From: Streptomyces antnestii
GTDB lineage: Bacteria; Actinomycetota; Actinomycetes; Streptomycetales; Streptomycetaceae
Reading direction: 5' to 3'
Assembly (NCBI RefSeq): GCF_004005495.1
Contig: NZ_RZYA01000003.1
Location: 186,001-250,000 of the forward strand
DNA length: 64,000 bases
Both the position numbers and the translations under genes were made by a program. The notes under the pieces were generated by a model. It had not been told where the DNA came from, searched no databases, and worked only from the letters and a program-made list of their open reading frames with translations. Positions within the stretch are counted from its first letter, which is position 1; each line of letters opens with the position of its first letter. Below are positions 16,444 through 26,321 of this stretch, one piece after another.

Positions 16444-17895
16444 TTACTCGGCGTCCTGCTGCGCGGCCCACCACTCCTTGAGTGCCGCGACCGCCGCGTC
16501 GTGCTCCATCGGCCCGTTCTCAAGGCGCAGTTCCAGCAGGAACTTGTACGCCCGCCCGATCGCCGGCCCGGGCTTGATGCCGAGGACCTCCTGGATCTGG
16601 TTGCCGTCGAGGTCGGGCCGGATCGAGTCCAGCTCCTCCTGCTCCTTGAGGCGCGCGATGCGCTCCTCCAGGCCGTCGTACGCCCGCCCCAGCGCGCTCG
16701 CCTTCCGCTTGTTACGCGTCGTGCAGTCGGAGCGGGTCAGCTTGTGCAGACGCTCCAGCAGGGGACCCCCGTCACGCACGTAACGACGGACCGCGGAGTC
16801 GGTCCACTCGCCGGTGCCGTAGCCGTGGAAGCGCAGGTGCAGCTCGACCAGACGCGAGACGTCCTTCACGAGCTCGTTCGAGTACTTGAGCGCCGTCATG
16901 CGCTTCTTCGTCATCTTCGCGCCCACCACCTCGTGGTGGTGGAAGGAGACCCGGCCGTCGTCCTCGAAGCGCCGCGTCCTCGGCTTGCCGATGTCGTGCA
17001 GGAGGGCCGCGAGACGCAGCACGAGGTCCGGACCGTCCTCCTCCAGTTCCATCGCCTGCTCGAGAACGATCAGCGTGTGGTCGTAGACGTCCTTGTGCCG
17101 GTGGTGCTCATCCCGCTCCAGGCGCAACGCGGGCAGCTCGGGCAGCACGTGCTCGGCGAGGCCCGTGTCGACGAGGAGGGTCAGGCCCTCGCGTGGGTGT
17201 GCGGAGAGGATCAACTTGTTCAGCTCGTCCCGCACCCGCTCCGCGGAGACGATCTCGATGCGGTCAGCCATGCCCTTCATCGCCGCGACGACCTCGGGAG
17301 CCACCTCGAAGTCCAGCTGCGCGGCGAACCGGGCGGCCCGCATCATCCGCAGCGGATCATCGGAGAAGGACTCCTCGGGCGTTCCGGGCGTCCGCAGGAC
17401 CCGCTCGGCAAGGTCGTCGAGCCCGCCGTGCGGGTCGATGAACTCCTTCTCCGGCAGGGCCACGGCCATCGCGTTCACCGTGAAATCGCGCCGCACGAGG
17501 TCTTCCTCGATGGACTCGCCGTACGAGACCTCGGGCTTACGGGAGGTCCTGTCGTACGCCTCGGAGCGATACGTGGTGACCTCTACCTGGTAGCCGTCCT
17601 TCTGGCAGCCGACGGTGCCGAAGGCGATCCCGACTTCCCACACCGCATCCGCCCACGGCCTGACGATCTTGAGCACATCTTCCGGACGCGCGTCCGTGGT
17701 GAAGTCGAGATCGTTGCCGAGCCTGCCGAGGAGCGCATCCCTGACCGAGCCGCCGACCAGGGCGAGAGAGAACCCGGCCTCCTGGAATCGACGGGCGAGG
17801 TCGTCGGCGACAGGGGCCACCCGCAGCAGCTCGCTCACCGCGCGGCGCTGCACCTGGCTCAGGGCACTGGGATTGTCTTCATTGGCGTTCGGCAC
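16444..17895 (-). CDS. cca: CCA tRNA nucleotidyltransferase (poly A polymerase family)
   Basis: Adds or repairs the 3' CCA of tRNAs. 483 residues from GTG 17895. The class II nucleotidyltransferase head shows LVGGSVRDALLG and NDLDFTTDA (the DxD metal site), then RRDFTVNAMA. An HD domain follows (LAALLHDIGKPRTR, about residue 295), as in actinobacterial enzymes. The start is uncertain because the frame is open to 18549 and the ribosome site is poor. It diverges from the DUF6049 gene. Confidence 0.92.
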   Translation of the reverse strand: MPNANEDNPSALSQVQRRAVSELLRVAPVADDLARRFQEAGFSLALVGGSVRDALLGRLGNDLDFTTDARPEDVLKIVRPWADAVWEVGIAFGTVGCQKDGYQVEVTTYRSEAYDRTSRKPEVSYGESIEEDLVRRDFTVNAMAVALPEKEFIDPHGGLDDLAERVLRTPGTPEESFSDDPLRMMRAARFAAQLDFEVAPEVVAAMKGMADRIEIVSAERVRDELNKLILSAHPREGLTLLVDTGLAEHVLPELPALRLERDEHHRHKDVYDHTLIVLEQAMELEEDGPDLVLRLAALLHDIGKPRTRRFEDDGRVSFHHHEVVGAKMTKKRMTALKYSNELVKDVSRLVELHLRFHGYGTGEWTDSAVRRYVRDGGPLLERLHKLTRSDCTTRNKRKASALGRAYDGLEERIARLKEQEELDSIRPDLDGNQIQEVLGIKPGPAIGRAYKFLLELRLENGPMEHDAAVAALKEWWAAQQDAE

Positions 17896-18088
17896 AACAG
17901 AAAAGGGTACGTGGCCCGAGCGCGGGGTTCCGCCCCGTTTTCCCTGGGTGTGCGCGAGCGCTGCCCGATGCCCCCTACCCTGGCTTCCGATCATGTGGAG
18001 CAGTCCGCGGCACTTCGCCACAGCGCACCTCGTTACCATGCGTGGACTATCCGACGACCACTGACGACGACGAGGGACGGGCGAGCGC

Positions 18089-20425
18089 GTGGCCGAGGCG
18101 GCAGACTTCCACGGGATGACTCCCTCACCTGCCCGCCGAAGGCTGCGGCGCACGGGAGCACTGCTCGCCGGCGCGCCTGTCCTCGCCGCCGTGGCCCTGT
18201 TCGGCGGCTCCCCCGCCGGGGCCGCCCCGCAGACGCTCGCGGCCGACGCCATCGGCACCAGCACCGTCGATGTCGCCGTGAACTCGCTCACGCCGAGCGC
18301 ACCGGTCGACGGTGACACGGTCACTGTCACGGGCACGCTCAAGAACGACGGCAAGCAGACCGTCAACAACGCCCACGTCGCACTCCGCGTCGGTTCGGTC
18401 CTCGGCGGGCGGGCGTCGATCGACGCCGCCTCCCGGCACGCGGCGGGGGGACTGCCGGACGGCAGGGAGATCGGCGGCAAGTACGCCGAGAAGATCTCCA
18501 AGCTGGCCCCCGGCTCGACACAGACCTTCAGCCTGTCCGTCCCCGTCAAGGAACTGAACCTCGGCGCCGACGGCGTCTACCGGCTGGGCGTCGCCCTCAC
18601 CGGCCAGACCGCGATCCGGCCGTATCCGCAGACGCTCGGCATCCAGCGGACCTTCCTCCCCTGGCAGCCCGAGGCAGCCGGCACCAAGACGAAGACGACG
18701 TTCCTGTGGCCTCTCATCTCGCAGACCCACCTCACGGCGGAGACGGGATCCGACGAGCAGCAGACGCGTGTCTTCCATGACGACAGCCTCGCCAAGGAGA
18801 TCGCTCCGGGCGGCCGCCTCCAGCAGATGCTGGCCCTCGGCACCCCTCTCGATGTGACCTGGGTGATCGACCCCGACCTTCTGGCCTCGGTCGACGCCAT
18901 GACGAGGCCGTACCGGATCAAGCAGCCCGACGGGACCGAGGTCGCCGGCAAGAACCAGGCGGTCGCCAAGCAGTGGCTGAACGACCTGAAGAACGCCGTG
19001 GCCGACAAGAAGGTCGTCGCCCTCCCCTTCGCCGACCCGGATCTCGCGTCGCTGGCCCACAACGGCACGAAGGTGACCGGTTCCCTGGGACACCTCAAGG
19101 ACGCCACCGATGCGGCCACCACGACGGTCGAGACGGTTCTCCACGTCAAGCCGGACACCAGCTATGCCTGGCCCGCCGACGGCGCGATCGACCCCAGCAT
19201 CGTCAACGTCGCGACGTCCGCCGGCGCCGACACCGTGATCGCCCGCAGCGACAGCCTTCAGGAGAGGAGCGGCCTGACCTACACCCCCTCCGCCGCCCGA
19301 CCCATCGGCAGTGGCACGACGGCCGTGGTGGCCGACGCGCGACTGTCGGAGGCCTTCGAGGGCGACATGACGGGGGCCGAGAACTCGACGCTCGCGGTCC
19401 AGAAGTTCCTCGCGCAGAGCCTGATGATCAACCTTCAGGAGCCGGACAACGAGCGCAGCATCGTGGTCGCGCCGCAGCGCATGCCGTCTGCCAGCCAGGC
19501 ACAGTCCATGGCGCAGGCCATCAAGGCCGAGCAGGACAGCGGCTGGTCGGAGTCCCAGGACCTGGCCGCCGCGACGAAGGCGAAGCCGGATCCCCGCGCG
19601 ATGACCCGCGTCCCCTCCTCCCGGTACTACCCGTCGTCCCTGCGTAAGCAGCAACTGCCCCGGTCGGCCTTCGAGGCCATCCAGGACACCCAGAACAAGC
19701 TCACCAGCTTCCAGGTGATCCTTACCTACCCGTCCCGCGTGGTGACGCCGTTCGGACGGGCCATGGACCGCCAGATGTCCACGTCCTGGCGGGGTCACCC
19801 CACCGAGGCGCGAGCCTTCCGCGACGGCGTCGCCGACTACCTCACATCCCTCACCAAGCGGGTCCGGCTCATCGAAAAGTCCGAGGCGAAGCTCTCCGGA
19901 CGCAGCGCGACGATCCCCGTGACGGTCCAGAACAATCTGGTGCAGGGCGTCGAACACCTCGTACTGCGCCTCACGTCGACGAACGGCACCCGCCTCAAGA
20001 TCGGTAACGGCCCGTACGACGAGCAGCGCTTGAAGATCGCGGGCGGCCACAGCCAGTCGGTGAAGTTCACCACCACGTCCAACGCCAACGGCAGGGTGCC
20101 GGTCTTCGCCCAGCTGTACACGGACGACGGTCAGCCCTACGGCCCCGAGGTCCGGTTCGACGTGAACGTCACCGAGATCACCCCGACAGTGATGCTCGTC
20201 ATGGCCGGCGGCGTCCTGCTCCTCGTCCTCGCCGGGTTCCGCATGTACACGCAGCGCAAGCGTGCCGCCGCGCAACGCGCCGAGGAAGGGCCGGACGACG
20301 GTCCGAACGGGGAGTCGGGCCCTGAGTCCGGGGAAGACGACCCCGAGCAGCCGAGTGACCCGACACCGGACACCGCTCCGGAAAGCAGTGACCCGTCCGG
20401 CACGGGTGAGAGAGTGGACCGTTGA
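18089..20425 (+). CDS. DUF6049 family secreted/membrane protein
   Basis: 778 residues: signal peptide (about 10-48, with RRRLRR then a hydrophobic core ending GAAPQTLAAD), a large extracytoplasmic region of about 640 residues, one C-terminal membrane helix (about 705-725) and an acidic cytoplasmic tail. It is the conserved partner gene immediately upstream of murJ in Streptomyces, and mycobacteria have a similar arrangement. Function unknown; a role in wall-precursor export is inferred from context. GTG 18089 is used; ATG 18116 is an alternative. Confidence 0.82.
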   Translation: MAEAADFHGMTPSPARRRLRRTGALLAGAPVLAAVALFGGSPAGAAPQTLAADAIGTSTVDVAVNSLTPSAPVDGDTVTVTGTLKNDGKQTVNNAHVALRVGSVLGGRASIDAASRHAAGGLPDGREIGGKYAEKISKLAPGSTQTFSLSVPVKELNLGADGVYRLGVALTGQTAIRPYPQTLGIQRTFLPWQPEAAGTKTKTTFLWPLISQTHLTAETGSDEQQTRVFHDDSLAKEIAPGGRLQQMLALGTPLDVTWVIDPDLLASVDAMTRPYRIKQPDGTEVAGKNQAVAKQWLNDLKNAVADKKVVALPFADPDLASLAHNGTKVTGSLGHLKDATDAATTTVETVLHVKPDTSYAWPADGAIDPSIVNVATSAGADTVIARSDSLQERSGLTYTPSAARPIGSGTTAVVADARLSEAFEGDMTGAENSTLAVQKFLAQSLMINLQEPDNERSIVVAPQRMPSASQAQSMAQAIKAEQDSGWSESQDLAAATKAKPDPRAMTRVPSSRYYPSSLRKQQLPRSAFEAIQDTQNKLTSFQVILTYPSRVVTPFGRAMDRQMSTSWRGHPTEARAFRDGVADYLTSLTKRVRLIEKSEAKLSGRSATIPVTVQNNLVQGVEHLVLRLTSTNGTRLKIGNGPYDEQRLKIAGGHSQSVKFTTTSNANGRVPVFAQLYTDDGQPYGPEVRFDVNVTEITPTVMLVMAGGVLLLVLAGFRMYTQRKRAAAQRAEEGPDDGPNGESGPESGEDDPEQPSDPTPDTAPESSDPSGTGERVDR

Positions 20426-20470
20426 GCGATGTCGTGGCCGTGGGCCCGGGGACTATGAGGTGGGGTAACC

Positions 20471-22714
20471 ATGAACGCGCCGTACGACGGTGACCGTGGC
20501 CAGGGCCCGGGCGGCTCTGCCCCGGCCGGGGGACCGCCCCCCGGTCCTCAGGAAGCGGCCGGCCAGGTCCCGCCGCCCCACCCCGCACCGGACGCGTATC
20601 CGCAGGACGCGTACTTCCAGGACGCCTACGACCAGGACCCGTACCGGGCCCAGGACCTCTCCGCCCAGGATCCGGTGACCGAGGCGCTCTACGACCGCGC
20701 CGCGCACCCCCCGCCGCCTCCGGGCACCTACGAGACCCCGCAGCCGCTCTACGCCCCGCCGCCCGCGGCCCAGTACGCCCCGGACCCGCGCGTGTGGGCC
20801 CAGACGCCCCCTCCGGAGCCGGAGGGGCCGAGCCAGCACCTTCCCTACGGGGACGACGCCAGAACCACGCAGTTCGTGGGCGTCGACGACCTGATGACGC
20901 AGGCCGGCGAGGAGCAGCACGAGCCCGACGCCTTCGCTCACCTCTTCCGCGACCAGCAGAGCAACGGCGCCAGCCGTCCGACGGCCGACGCTCCGGGCGT
21001 CCCCGCGCCGTCGGCCGGACCCGCGCAGCCGCCCGTCCAGGACGGCGCACCCGCTCCGGTGGCCGCCCCCGCCCCTAAGAAGGGGGGCCGTGCGTCGAGC
21101 CTCATGAAGTCGAGCGCCCTCATGGCGGCGGGCACGCTCGTGTCCCGCCTCACCGGTTTCGTACGCACTGTCGTCATCACCGCGGCACTCGGTTCCGCGC
21201 TGCTCGGTGACACCTGGACAGTGGCGTACACCCTGCCGACGATGATCTACATCCTGACCGTCGGCGGCGGCCTCAACTCCGTCTTCGTTCCGCAGCTCGT
21301 GCGGTCCATGAAGGAGGACGAGGACGGTGGCGAGGCCTACGCCAACCGCCTGCTGACCCTCGTCATGGTCGCGCTCGGCGTGATCGTCGCCATCGCCGTC
21401 TTCGCGTCGCCGCTCCTGATCCGGCTGATGTCGACACCGATCGCCAACGATCCAAACGCCAACAACGTCGCCGTCACCTTCGCCCGCTACTGCCTGCCCA
21501 CGATCTTCTTCATGGGTGTGCACGTGGTCATGGGCCAGATCCTGAACGCCCGCGGGAAGTTCGGCGCGATGATGTGGACCCCGGTCCTGAACAACATCGT
21601 CATGATCTTCACGTTCGGCATGTTCATCTACGTCTACGGCACGGCCGCGGACTCTCACATGCGCGTCAGCACGATCCCGGCGGACGGTGTCCGGCTCCTC
21701 GGCATCGGCACCCTGCTCGGTCTGACGGTGCAGGCGCTGGCGATGATCCCGTACCTGCGCGAGACCGGCTTCCGCTTCCGGCTGCGGTTCGACTGGAAGG
21801 GCCACGGCCTCGGCAAGGCGGTCAAGCTCGCCAAGTGGACCGTACTCTTCGTCCTCGCCAACCAGGCGGGCGTCCTCGTCGTCACCCAGCTCGCCACCGC
21901 CGCCGGCAAGGCGGCCGACAAGCCCGGCGCGGGCATCATGGGCTACATGAACGCCCAGCTGATCTGGGGCATGCCGCAGGCCATCATCACGGTCTCCGTC
22001 ATGGCGGCGATGCTGCCGCGTATCTCGCGCGCGGCCCACGACGGCGACCCGGGCGCGGTCCGGGACGACATCTCGCAGGGCCTGCGCACCTCGGCTGTGG
22101 CGATCGTCCCGGTCGCCTTCATGTTCGTCGCCCTGGGCATCCCGATGTGCACCCTGCTCTTCGGTTCCAGCGGCCCCGACGGCGCCCGGTCCATGGGCTA
22201 CATCCTGATGGCGTTCGGCCTCGGTCTGATCCCGTACTCCGTGCAGTACGTCGTGCTGCGCGGCTTCTACGCGTACGAGGACACCAGGACGCCCTTCTAC
22301 AACACGGTCATCGTGGCCGCCGTGAACGCGGCCGCCTCAGGGATCGCCTACTTGCTCCTGCCCGCCCAGTGGGCCGTGGTCGGCATGGCCGCCGCGTACG
22401 GTCTCGCGTACGCGATCGGTGTGGGCGTGGCGTGGCAGCGTCTGCGCAAGCGGCTCGGCGGCGACCTGGACGGCGCCCAGGTCATCCGTACGTACGCACG
22501 TCTCTGCCTGGCCTCGATCCCGGCGGCCGTCGCCGGTGGTGCCGTCGCTTTCGTGATCACCAAGGCACTGGGCAGCGGCGCCGGCGGTTCCATCGCAGCG
22601 CTGGTCGCGGGCGGGGCCGTGCTGCTCGGGGTCTTCTACGTCGCCGCCCGGCGTATGCGGATCGAAGAGCTCAATTCGATGGTCGGAATGGTCCGCGGGC
22701 GCCTCGGCCGATAG
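20471..22714 (+). CDS. murJ: Lipid II flippase MurJ (MviN)
   Basis: Moves lipid II across the membrane for peptidoglycan synthesis. 747 residues: an unusually long Pro/Tyr/Gln-rich cytoplasmic leader (about 1-210), then the MATE/MOP-superfamily core with about 14 helices, starting SSALMAAGTLVSRLTGFVRT. ATG 20471 after GAGGTGGGG. It sits 45 bp after the DUF6049 gene and is followed by a separate pseudokinase gene; in mycobacteria the pseudokinase is fused to MurJ. Confidence 0.93.
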   Translation: MNAPYDGDRGQGPGGSAPAGGPPPGPQEAAGQVPPPHPAPDAYPQDAYFQDAYDQDPYRAQDLSAQDPVTEALYDRAAHPPPPPGTYETPQPLYAPPPAAQYAPDPRVWAQTPPPEPEGPSQHLPYGDDARTTQFVGVDDLMTQAGEEQHEPDAFAHLFRDQQSNGASRPTADAPGVPAPSAGPAQPPVQDGAPAPVAAPAPKKGGRASSLMKSSALMAAGTLVSRLTGFVRTVVITAALGSALLGDTWTVAYTLPTMIYILTVGGGLNSVFVPQLVRSMKEDEDGGEAYANRLLTLVMVALGVIVAIAVFASPLLIRLMSTPIANDPNANNVAVTFARYCLPTIFFMGVHVVMGQILNARGKFGAMMWTPVLNNIVMIFTFGMFIYVYGTAADSHMRVSTIPADGVRLLGIGTLLGLTVQALAMIPYLRETGFRFRLRFDWKGHGLGKAVKLAKWTVLFVLANQAGVLVVTQLATAAGKAADKPGAGIMGYMNAQLIWGMPQAIITVSVMAAMLPRISRAAHDGDPGAVRDDISQGLRTSAVAIVPVAFMFVALGIPMCTLLFGSSGPDGARSMGYILMAFGLGLIPYSVQYVVLRGFYAYEDTRTPFYNTVIVAAVNAAASGIAYLLLPAQWAVVGMAAAYGLAYAIGVGVAWQRLRKRLGGDLDGAQVIRTYARLCLASIPAAVAGGAVAFVITKALGSGAGGSIAALVAGGAVLLGVFYVAARRMRIEELNSMVGMVRGRLGR

Positions 22715-22832
22715 CCGCACGGCAGGCCGCACAACCATCGCGGCCCACCGCGTGTCGTGCTTAGCGCCGGACTGTGGGCACAATTGGCTTTGGCGTCGCA
22801 GAGCGCGCAACGGATGGGGAGGCAGGACGACG

Positions 22833-24551
22833 GTGGCGGAACGGAGTACGGCTGCCGTCGACGTGGCAGACGACAGTGGCGACGAGCCACTGGCCGCGCA
22901 GGCGGAGCAGGCCACGGCCGACGGGGTGACCCAGACTCGGGAGCAGGACACGGCAGCGGACGAGGACACGGAGGACACCGACGGGCCGAAGAGCCCCGAA
23001 GCCTCCGCTCCCCCCGAGCTGCACAGCGGTCACAAGCTCGCCAGACGCTATCGCCTCGAGGAGTGCGTCACCCGGCTCGACGGCTTCAGCAGCTGGCGCG
23101 CGGTGGACGAGAAGCTCCGCCGCGCCGTCGGGGTGCACCTGCTCCCCGCGGACCACCCGCGAGGGCGATCCGTCCTTGCCGCGGCCCGCTCGTCGGCGCT
23201 GCTCGGCGATCCCCGCTTCGTGCAGGTCCTGGACGCGGTCGAGGAGAACGACCTCGTCTACGTCGTGCACGAGTGGCTGCCCGACGCCACGGAACTGACC
23301 GCGCTCCTCGCCTCCGGCCCCCTCGAGGTGCACGAGGCGTACCAGCTCGTGAACCAGGTCTCGCAGGCGATGGCCGCCGCGCATCGTGAGGGCCTCGCGC
23401 ATCTGCGACTCACCCCGAGTGCGGTGCTGCGTACCTCGACCGGCCAGTGGCGCATCCGTGGCCTCGCCGTCAACGCGGCCCTGCGCGGCATCACCTCTGA
23501 AACACCTCAGCGCACGGACACCGAGGCGATCGGTGCTCTCCTGTACGCCGCACTGACACAGCGCTGGCCCTATGAGGACGACGCGTACGGCCTGTCCGGG
23601 CTGCCCAAGGACATCGGACTGATCGCGCCCGACCAGGTGCGGGCCGGCGTACACCGCGGACTGTCCGAGCTGGCCATGCGCGCGCTCGTCAACGACGGGG
23701 CGACGGCGTCGCGGCAGGATCCTCCGTGCACCACGACCGAGGACCTGGTGAAGGCCATCGGCGAGATGCCCCGCATCCGTCCGCCGGAGCCCGTGTTCAC
23801 ACCGCCTCCGGAGTACCAGCGGACGACCTACCAGCAGGGCACGTACGGCCGTCAGGCCGCGCATCCCGGCGTGGCCAGGCCCATGCCCGCGGTGCCTCCG
23901 CCGCCGCTGCAGAGCCGGACGGGCAAGGCACTCAAGTGGGCAGTGTCGGCACTGCTCATCGTGGCGCTCGGTCTCGGCAGCTGGCAGCTGGCGGACGCCC
24001 TGATGGACCACGGCAAGTCCGGGGACTCCAACACGTCGAGCAACACGGACAGCGGTGACAAGGGCAACGGGACCAAGCCCGCCAAGCCGATCACCATCCA
24101 GGACGCCAGGGAGTACGTCGTCGAGGGCGGGGCGCAGGCCCCGGGGGACGTGGCGAACACGTACGACGGCGACAGCAAGACGTTCTGGCGCACCAAGACC
24201 TACAACGACGGCCCGAAGCTGGCGCCCTACAAGCCCGGCGTCGGTATCGTCTACGACCTCGGCTCGGCCAAGGACGTCTCGGCCGCGTCGATAGCTCTTC
24301 AGTACGGCGGCGACCACACGACGGTCGTCCTGTACGCGGCCGATTCGCTGTCGCCCTCGGCATCGATCGACTCCATGAAGAGCATCGGTACGGGCACCAC
24401 GTCGGGCACCACCGCGAAGATCAAGGCCGGCAAGCCGGTAAAGACGCGGTACGTGCTCCTATGGCTGACCGCCCTGCCGAAGTCCGGATCCGACGGCTAC
24501 TACGGCGCGGGTTACAAGCAGGCTCTCACCGACGTGAAGTTCACCGGCTGA
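22833..24551 (+). CDS. MurJ-linked pseudokinase, single-pass membrane protein
   Basis: 572 residues from GTG 22833 (GGGGAGGCAGG upstream). Residues 68-315 have a Ser/Thr-kinase fold but lack the catalytic residues: the VAVK lysine position reads VGVH (99-102), the HRD loop reads HLRLTPSA (190-197), and the DFG motif is RGL (209-211). A Pro-rich linker, one membrane helix (about 370-386) and an extracytoplasmic C-terminal domain (about 430-572, discoidin-like from TYDGDSKTFW) follow. By analogy with the mycobacterial MviN pseudokinase it may bind a FHA-domain protein to control MurJ (inference). Confidence 0.88.
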   Translation: MAERSTAAVDVADDSGDEPLAAQAEQATADGVTQTREQDTAADEDTEDTDGPKSPEASAPPELHSGHKLARRYRLEECVTRLDGFSSWRAVDEKLRRAVGVHLLPADHPRGRSVLAAARSSALLGDPRFVQVLDAVEENDLVYVVHEWLPDATELTALLASGPLEVHEAYQLVNQVSQAMAAAHREGLAHLRLTPSAVLRTSTGQWRIRGLAVNAALRGITSETPQRTDTEAIGALLYAALTQRWPYEDDAYGLSGLPKDIGLIAPDQVRAGVHRGLSELAMRALVNDGATASRQDPPCTTTEDLVKAIGEMPRIRPPEPVFTPPPEYQRTTYQQGTYGRQAAHPGVARPMPAVPPPPLQSRTGKALKWAVSALLIVALGLGSWQLADALMDHGKSGDSNTSSNTDSGDKGNGTKPAKPITIQDAREYVVEGGAQAPGDVANTYDGDSKTFWRTKTYNDGPKLAPYKPGVGIVYDLGSAKDVSAASIALQYGGDHTTVVLYAADSLSPSASIDSMKSIGTGTTSGTTAKIKAGKPVKTRYVLLWLTALPKSGSDGYYGAGYKQALTDVKFTG

Positions 24552-24579
24552 GGGCCCACCTGGGGGAGGGGGTTCGAAA

Positions 24580-25305
24580 GTGGACGACGCCGCCTACGGC
24601 GAAGCAAGCGATCAGGACCTCCTCGCCCGCCACGTCGCGGGCGACAAGGACGCCTTCGGTGAGCTCGTACGCCGGCACCGTGACCGGCTGTGGGCCGTGG
24701 CCCTGCGCACCCTGGGCGACCGGGAGGAAGCGGCCGACGCCGTCCAGGACGCCCTGGTCTCCGCCTACCGCGCGGCACACACCTTCCGCGGGCAGTCCGC
24801 CGTCACGACGTGGCTGCACCGCATCACCGTGAATGCCTGCCTCGACCGGGCGCGCAAGGCCGCCTCCCGGAAGACCGCTCCCGTCGAGGACACGGAGCGC
24901 CTGGAGCAGCTCCTCGAACCCCAGGAGTCGGCGGCCGCTCCCGCGGAGCGCAACGCCCTCCACCGCGAGCTCCTCGAAGCGCTGGGCACCCTTCCTGCCG
25001 ACCAGCGTGCCGCGCTCGTCCTCGTCGACATGCAGGGCTACCCGGTGGCCGAGGCCGCCCGTGTGCTCGGCGTGCCCACCGGCACGGTCAAGAGCCGCTG
25101 CGCGCGCGGCAGAGCCAGACTCCTGCCGTTGGTCACCCATCTGCGGACCGACAGCGACGACAGCACGAGTGGAAAGAACCCGTCCCCGGAGCCGCCCGGA
25201 AGGAACCGGACGCAGGGGACATCCGTCCCACCGGCAGCAGGGCCCCGGGACGGAGCGGGACCAAGTGATTCAGCGGCCGTGAAGGGCGGAGGTGGGCGAG
25301 CGTGA
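24580..25305 (+). CDS. sigM: ECF RNA polymerase sigma factor SigM
   Basis: 241 residues. Region 2 (DQDLLARHVAGDKDAFGELV, then DREEAADAVQDAL) and region 4 (LPADQRAALVLVDMQGY, GTVKSRCARGRARLL) are clear, with a disordered tail of about 50 residues. GTG 24580 after GGGAGGGGG. It overlaps the next gene by four bases (GTGA), the usual arrangement of an ECF factor with its anti-sigma factor. The name follows position and similarity to S. coelicolor SigM. Confidence 0.9.
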   Translation: MDDAAYGEASDQDLLARHVAGDKDAFGELVRRHRDRLWAVALRTLGDREEAADAVQDALVSAYRAAHTFRGQSAVTTWLHRITVNACLDRARKAASRKTAPVEDTERLEQLLEPQESAAAPAERNALHRELLEALGTLPADQRAALVLVDMQGYPVAEAARVLGVPTGTVKSRCARGRARLLPLVTHLRTDSDDSTSGKNPSPEPPGRNRTQGTSVPPAAGPRDGAGPSDSAAVKGGGGRA

Positions 25306-26279
25306 CATCCACGACCGACACGGCCGAGCACCCGGAGGTCTCCGAGATCTCCGAACTCACCGAGGGCCTGCTCTCCCCGTCCCGCACCGCGGACGTCCGG
25401 CAGCATCTGGACGGCTGCGAGCTGTGCGCCGACGTCTACGCCTCCCTGGAGGAGATCCGCGGCATGCTCGGCACACTCCCGGGCCCGCCCCACATGCCTG
25501 CCGACATCGCGGGCCGCATCGACGCGGCACTCGCAGCGGAGGCGCTGCTCGACACCAGTGCCTCCGTCCCCGCCGAGGACGCCGACGAACCGGAAGCCGC
25601 CGAGAGGCCGGGCGCCGTCATCGATGAGCCTCAGTCCGTGTCGGCCGTTTCACGTGAAACATCGTCTGCCGACTCGCCGAGCACCTCGGCGGACCGGCCT
25701 TCCGGTCGTCCCCGTGCCGCGACGGGTCCGGGGCGGGGCGGCCGGACGCGCTCCCGGCGTCGTCGTGGTGCCGCTCTCGGGGCAGTCTTCACTGCGGCCG
25801 CGATCGGCCTGGGAGTGCTACTCCTCCAGAACGGCGGCACGCCCACCGGCGCCCCCGAGAGTGGCGTGCCCCGGCGGGCGAGCTCCGCGCTCTCCTTCTC
25901 CGAGAAGACGCTCGAAGACCAGGTACAGAACCTTCTGACGGAGAACTCCTCGGCCCCCACCGACTCGTCGACGTCGTCGACATCGAACCCGTCCGTGGAC
26001 ATCCAGCAGACAGCGCCCAAGACTCCCCGGTCGAACTCCCCGATGCGGGGGAAGGCCGTCACGGTGCCGGACTGCATACAGCGTGGCACCGGTCGTGAGA
26101 CCCCCGCCCTCGCCGTGGAGCGGGGAGATTACAAGGGCACCACCGCCTACCTCGTCGTGCTGCCTCACGAGTCGGATCCCTCACAGGTCTCGGCCTACGT
26201 CATCGACGCGGCCTGTGTGAAGCAGGCCTCCTCGACCCCCGGAAAACTCCTGCTGACCCACTCCTACGCCCGGCGCTGA
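25302..26279 (+). CDS. rsmA: Anti-sigma factor (RsmA-type, zinc-finger-like domain)
   Basis: Predicted membrane anti-sigma factor of SigM; 325 residues. The N-terminal domain carries His35-x3-Cys39-x2-Cys42, the anti-sigma ZAS signature. One membrane helix lies near 155-175 after an Arg-rich stretch, followed by an extracytoplasmic Ser/Thr-rich region with two more cysteines. The S. coelicolor homologue was reported to bind an iron-sulfur cluster (from memory), so the metal here is open. The coding sequence contains a perfect parS read as VSRET (codons 116-120). The name is unrelated to the 16S methylase RsmA. Confidence 0.85.
   Translation: MTSTTDTAEHPEVSEISELTEGLLSPSRTADVRQHLDGCELCADVYASLEEIRGMLGTLPGPPHMPADIAGRIDAALAAEALLDTSASVPAEDADEPEAAERPGAVIDEPQSVSAVSRETSSADSPSTSADRPSGRPRAATGPGRGGRTRSRRRRGAALGAVFTAAAIGLGVLLLQNGGTPTGAPESGVPRRASSALSFSEKTLEDQVQNLLTENSSAPTDSSTSSTSNPSVDIQQTAPKTPRSNSPMRGKAVTVPDCIQRGTGRETPALAVERGDYKGTTAYLVVLPHESDPSQVSAYVIDAACVKQASSTPGKLLLTHSYARR
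25647..25660. other. parS inside the anti-sigma gene (perfect)
   Basis: Exact GTTTCACGTGAAAC within the disordered linker coding region of the anti-sigma factor, in frame as Val-Ser-Arg-Glu-Thr. Confidence 0.92.
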
Positions 26280-26285
26280 CGGCTC

Positions 26286-26314
26286 CCGGGCGCACACTTC
26301 GCGTGTGCTCCCGG
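26286..26314 (+). terminator. Hairpin between anti-sigma gene and trxB
   Basis: A 12-bp stem with one mismatch (26286-26297 with 26303-26314) and a five-base loop, starting 7 bp after the stop codon. There is no U-tract. It separates the sigM operon from the trxB promoter. Confidence 0.65.
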
Positions 26315-26321
26315 ACACGGC

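Noticed and set aside
18125..20275. A 716-codon frame antisense to the DUF6049 gene
   Set aside because: Shadow of the GC-rich codon pattern; the plus-strand protein has a signal peptide and a membrane helix.
22752..22832. Longer N-terminus of the pseudokinase starting at 22752
   Set aside because: The GTG at 22833 has a GGGGAGGCAGG site, and the upstream part has poor codon use.
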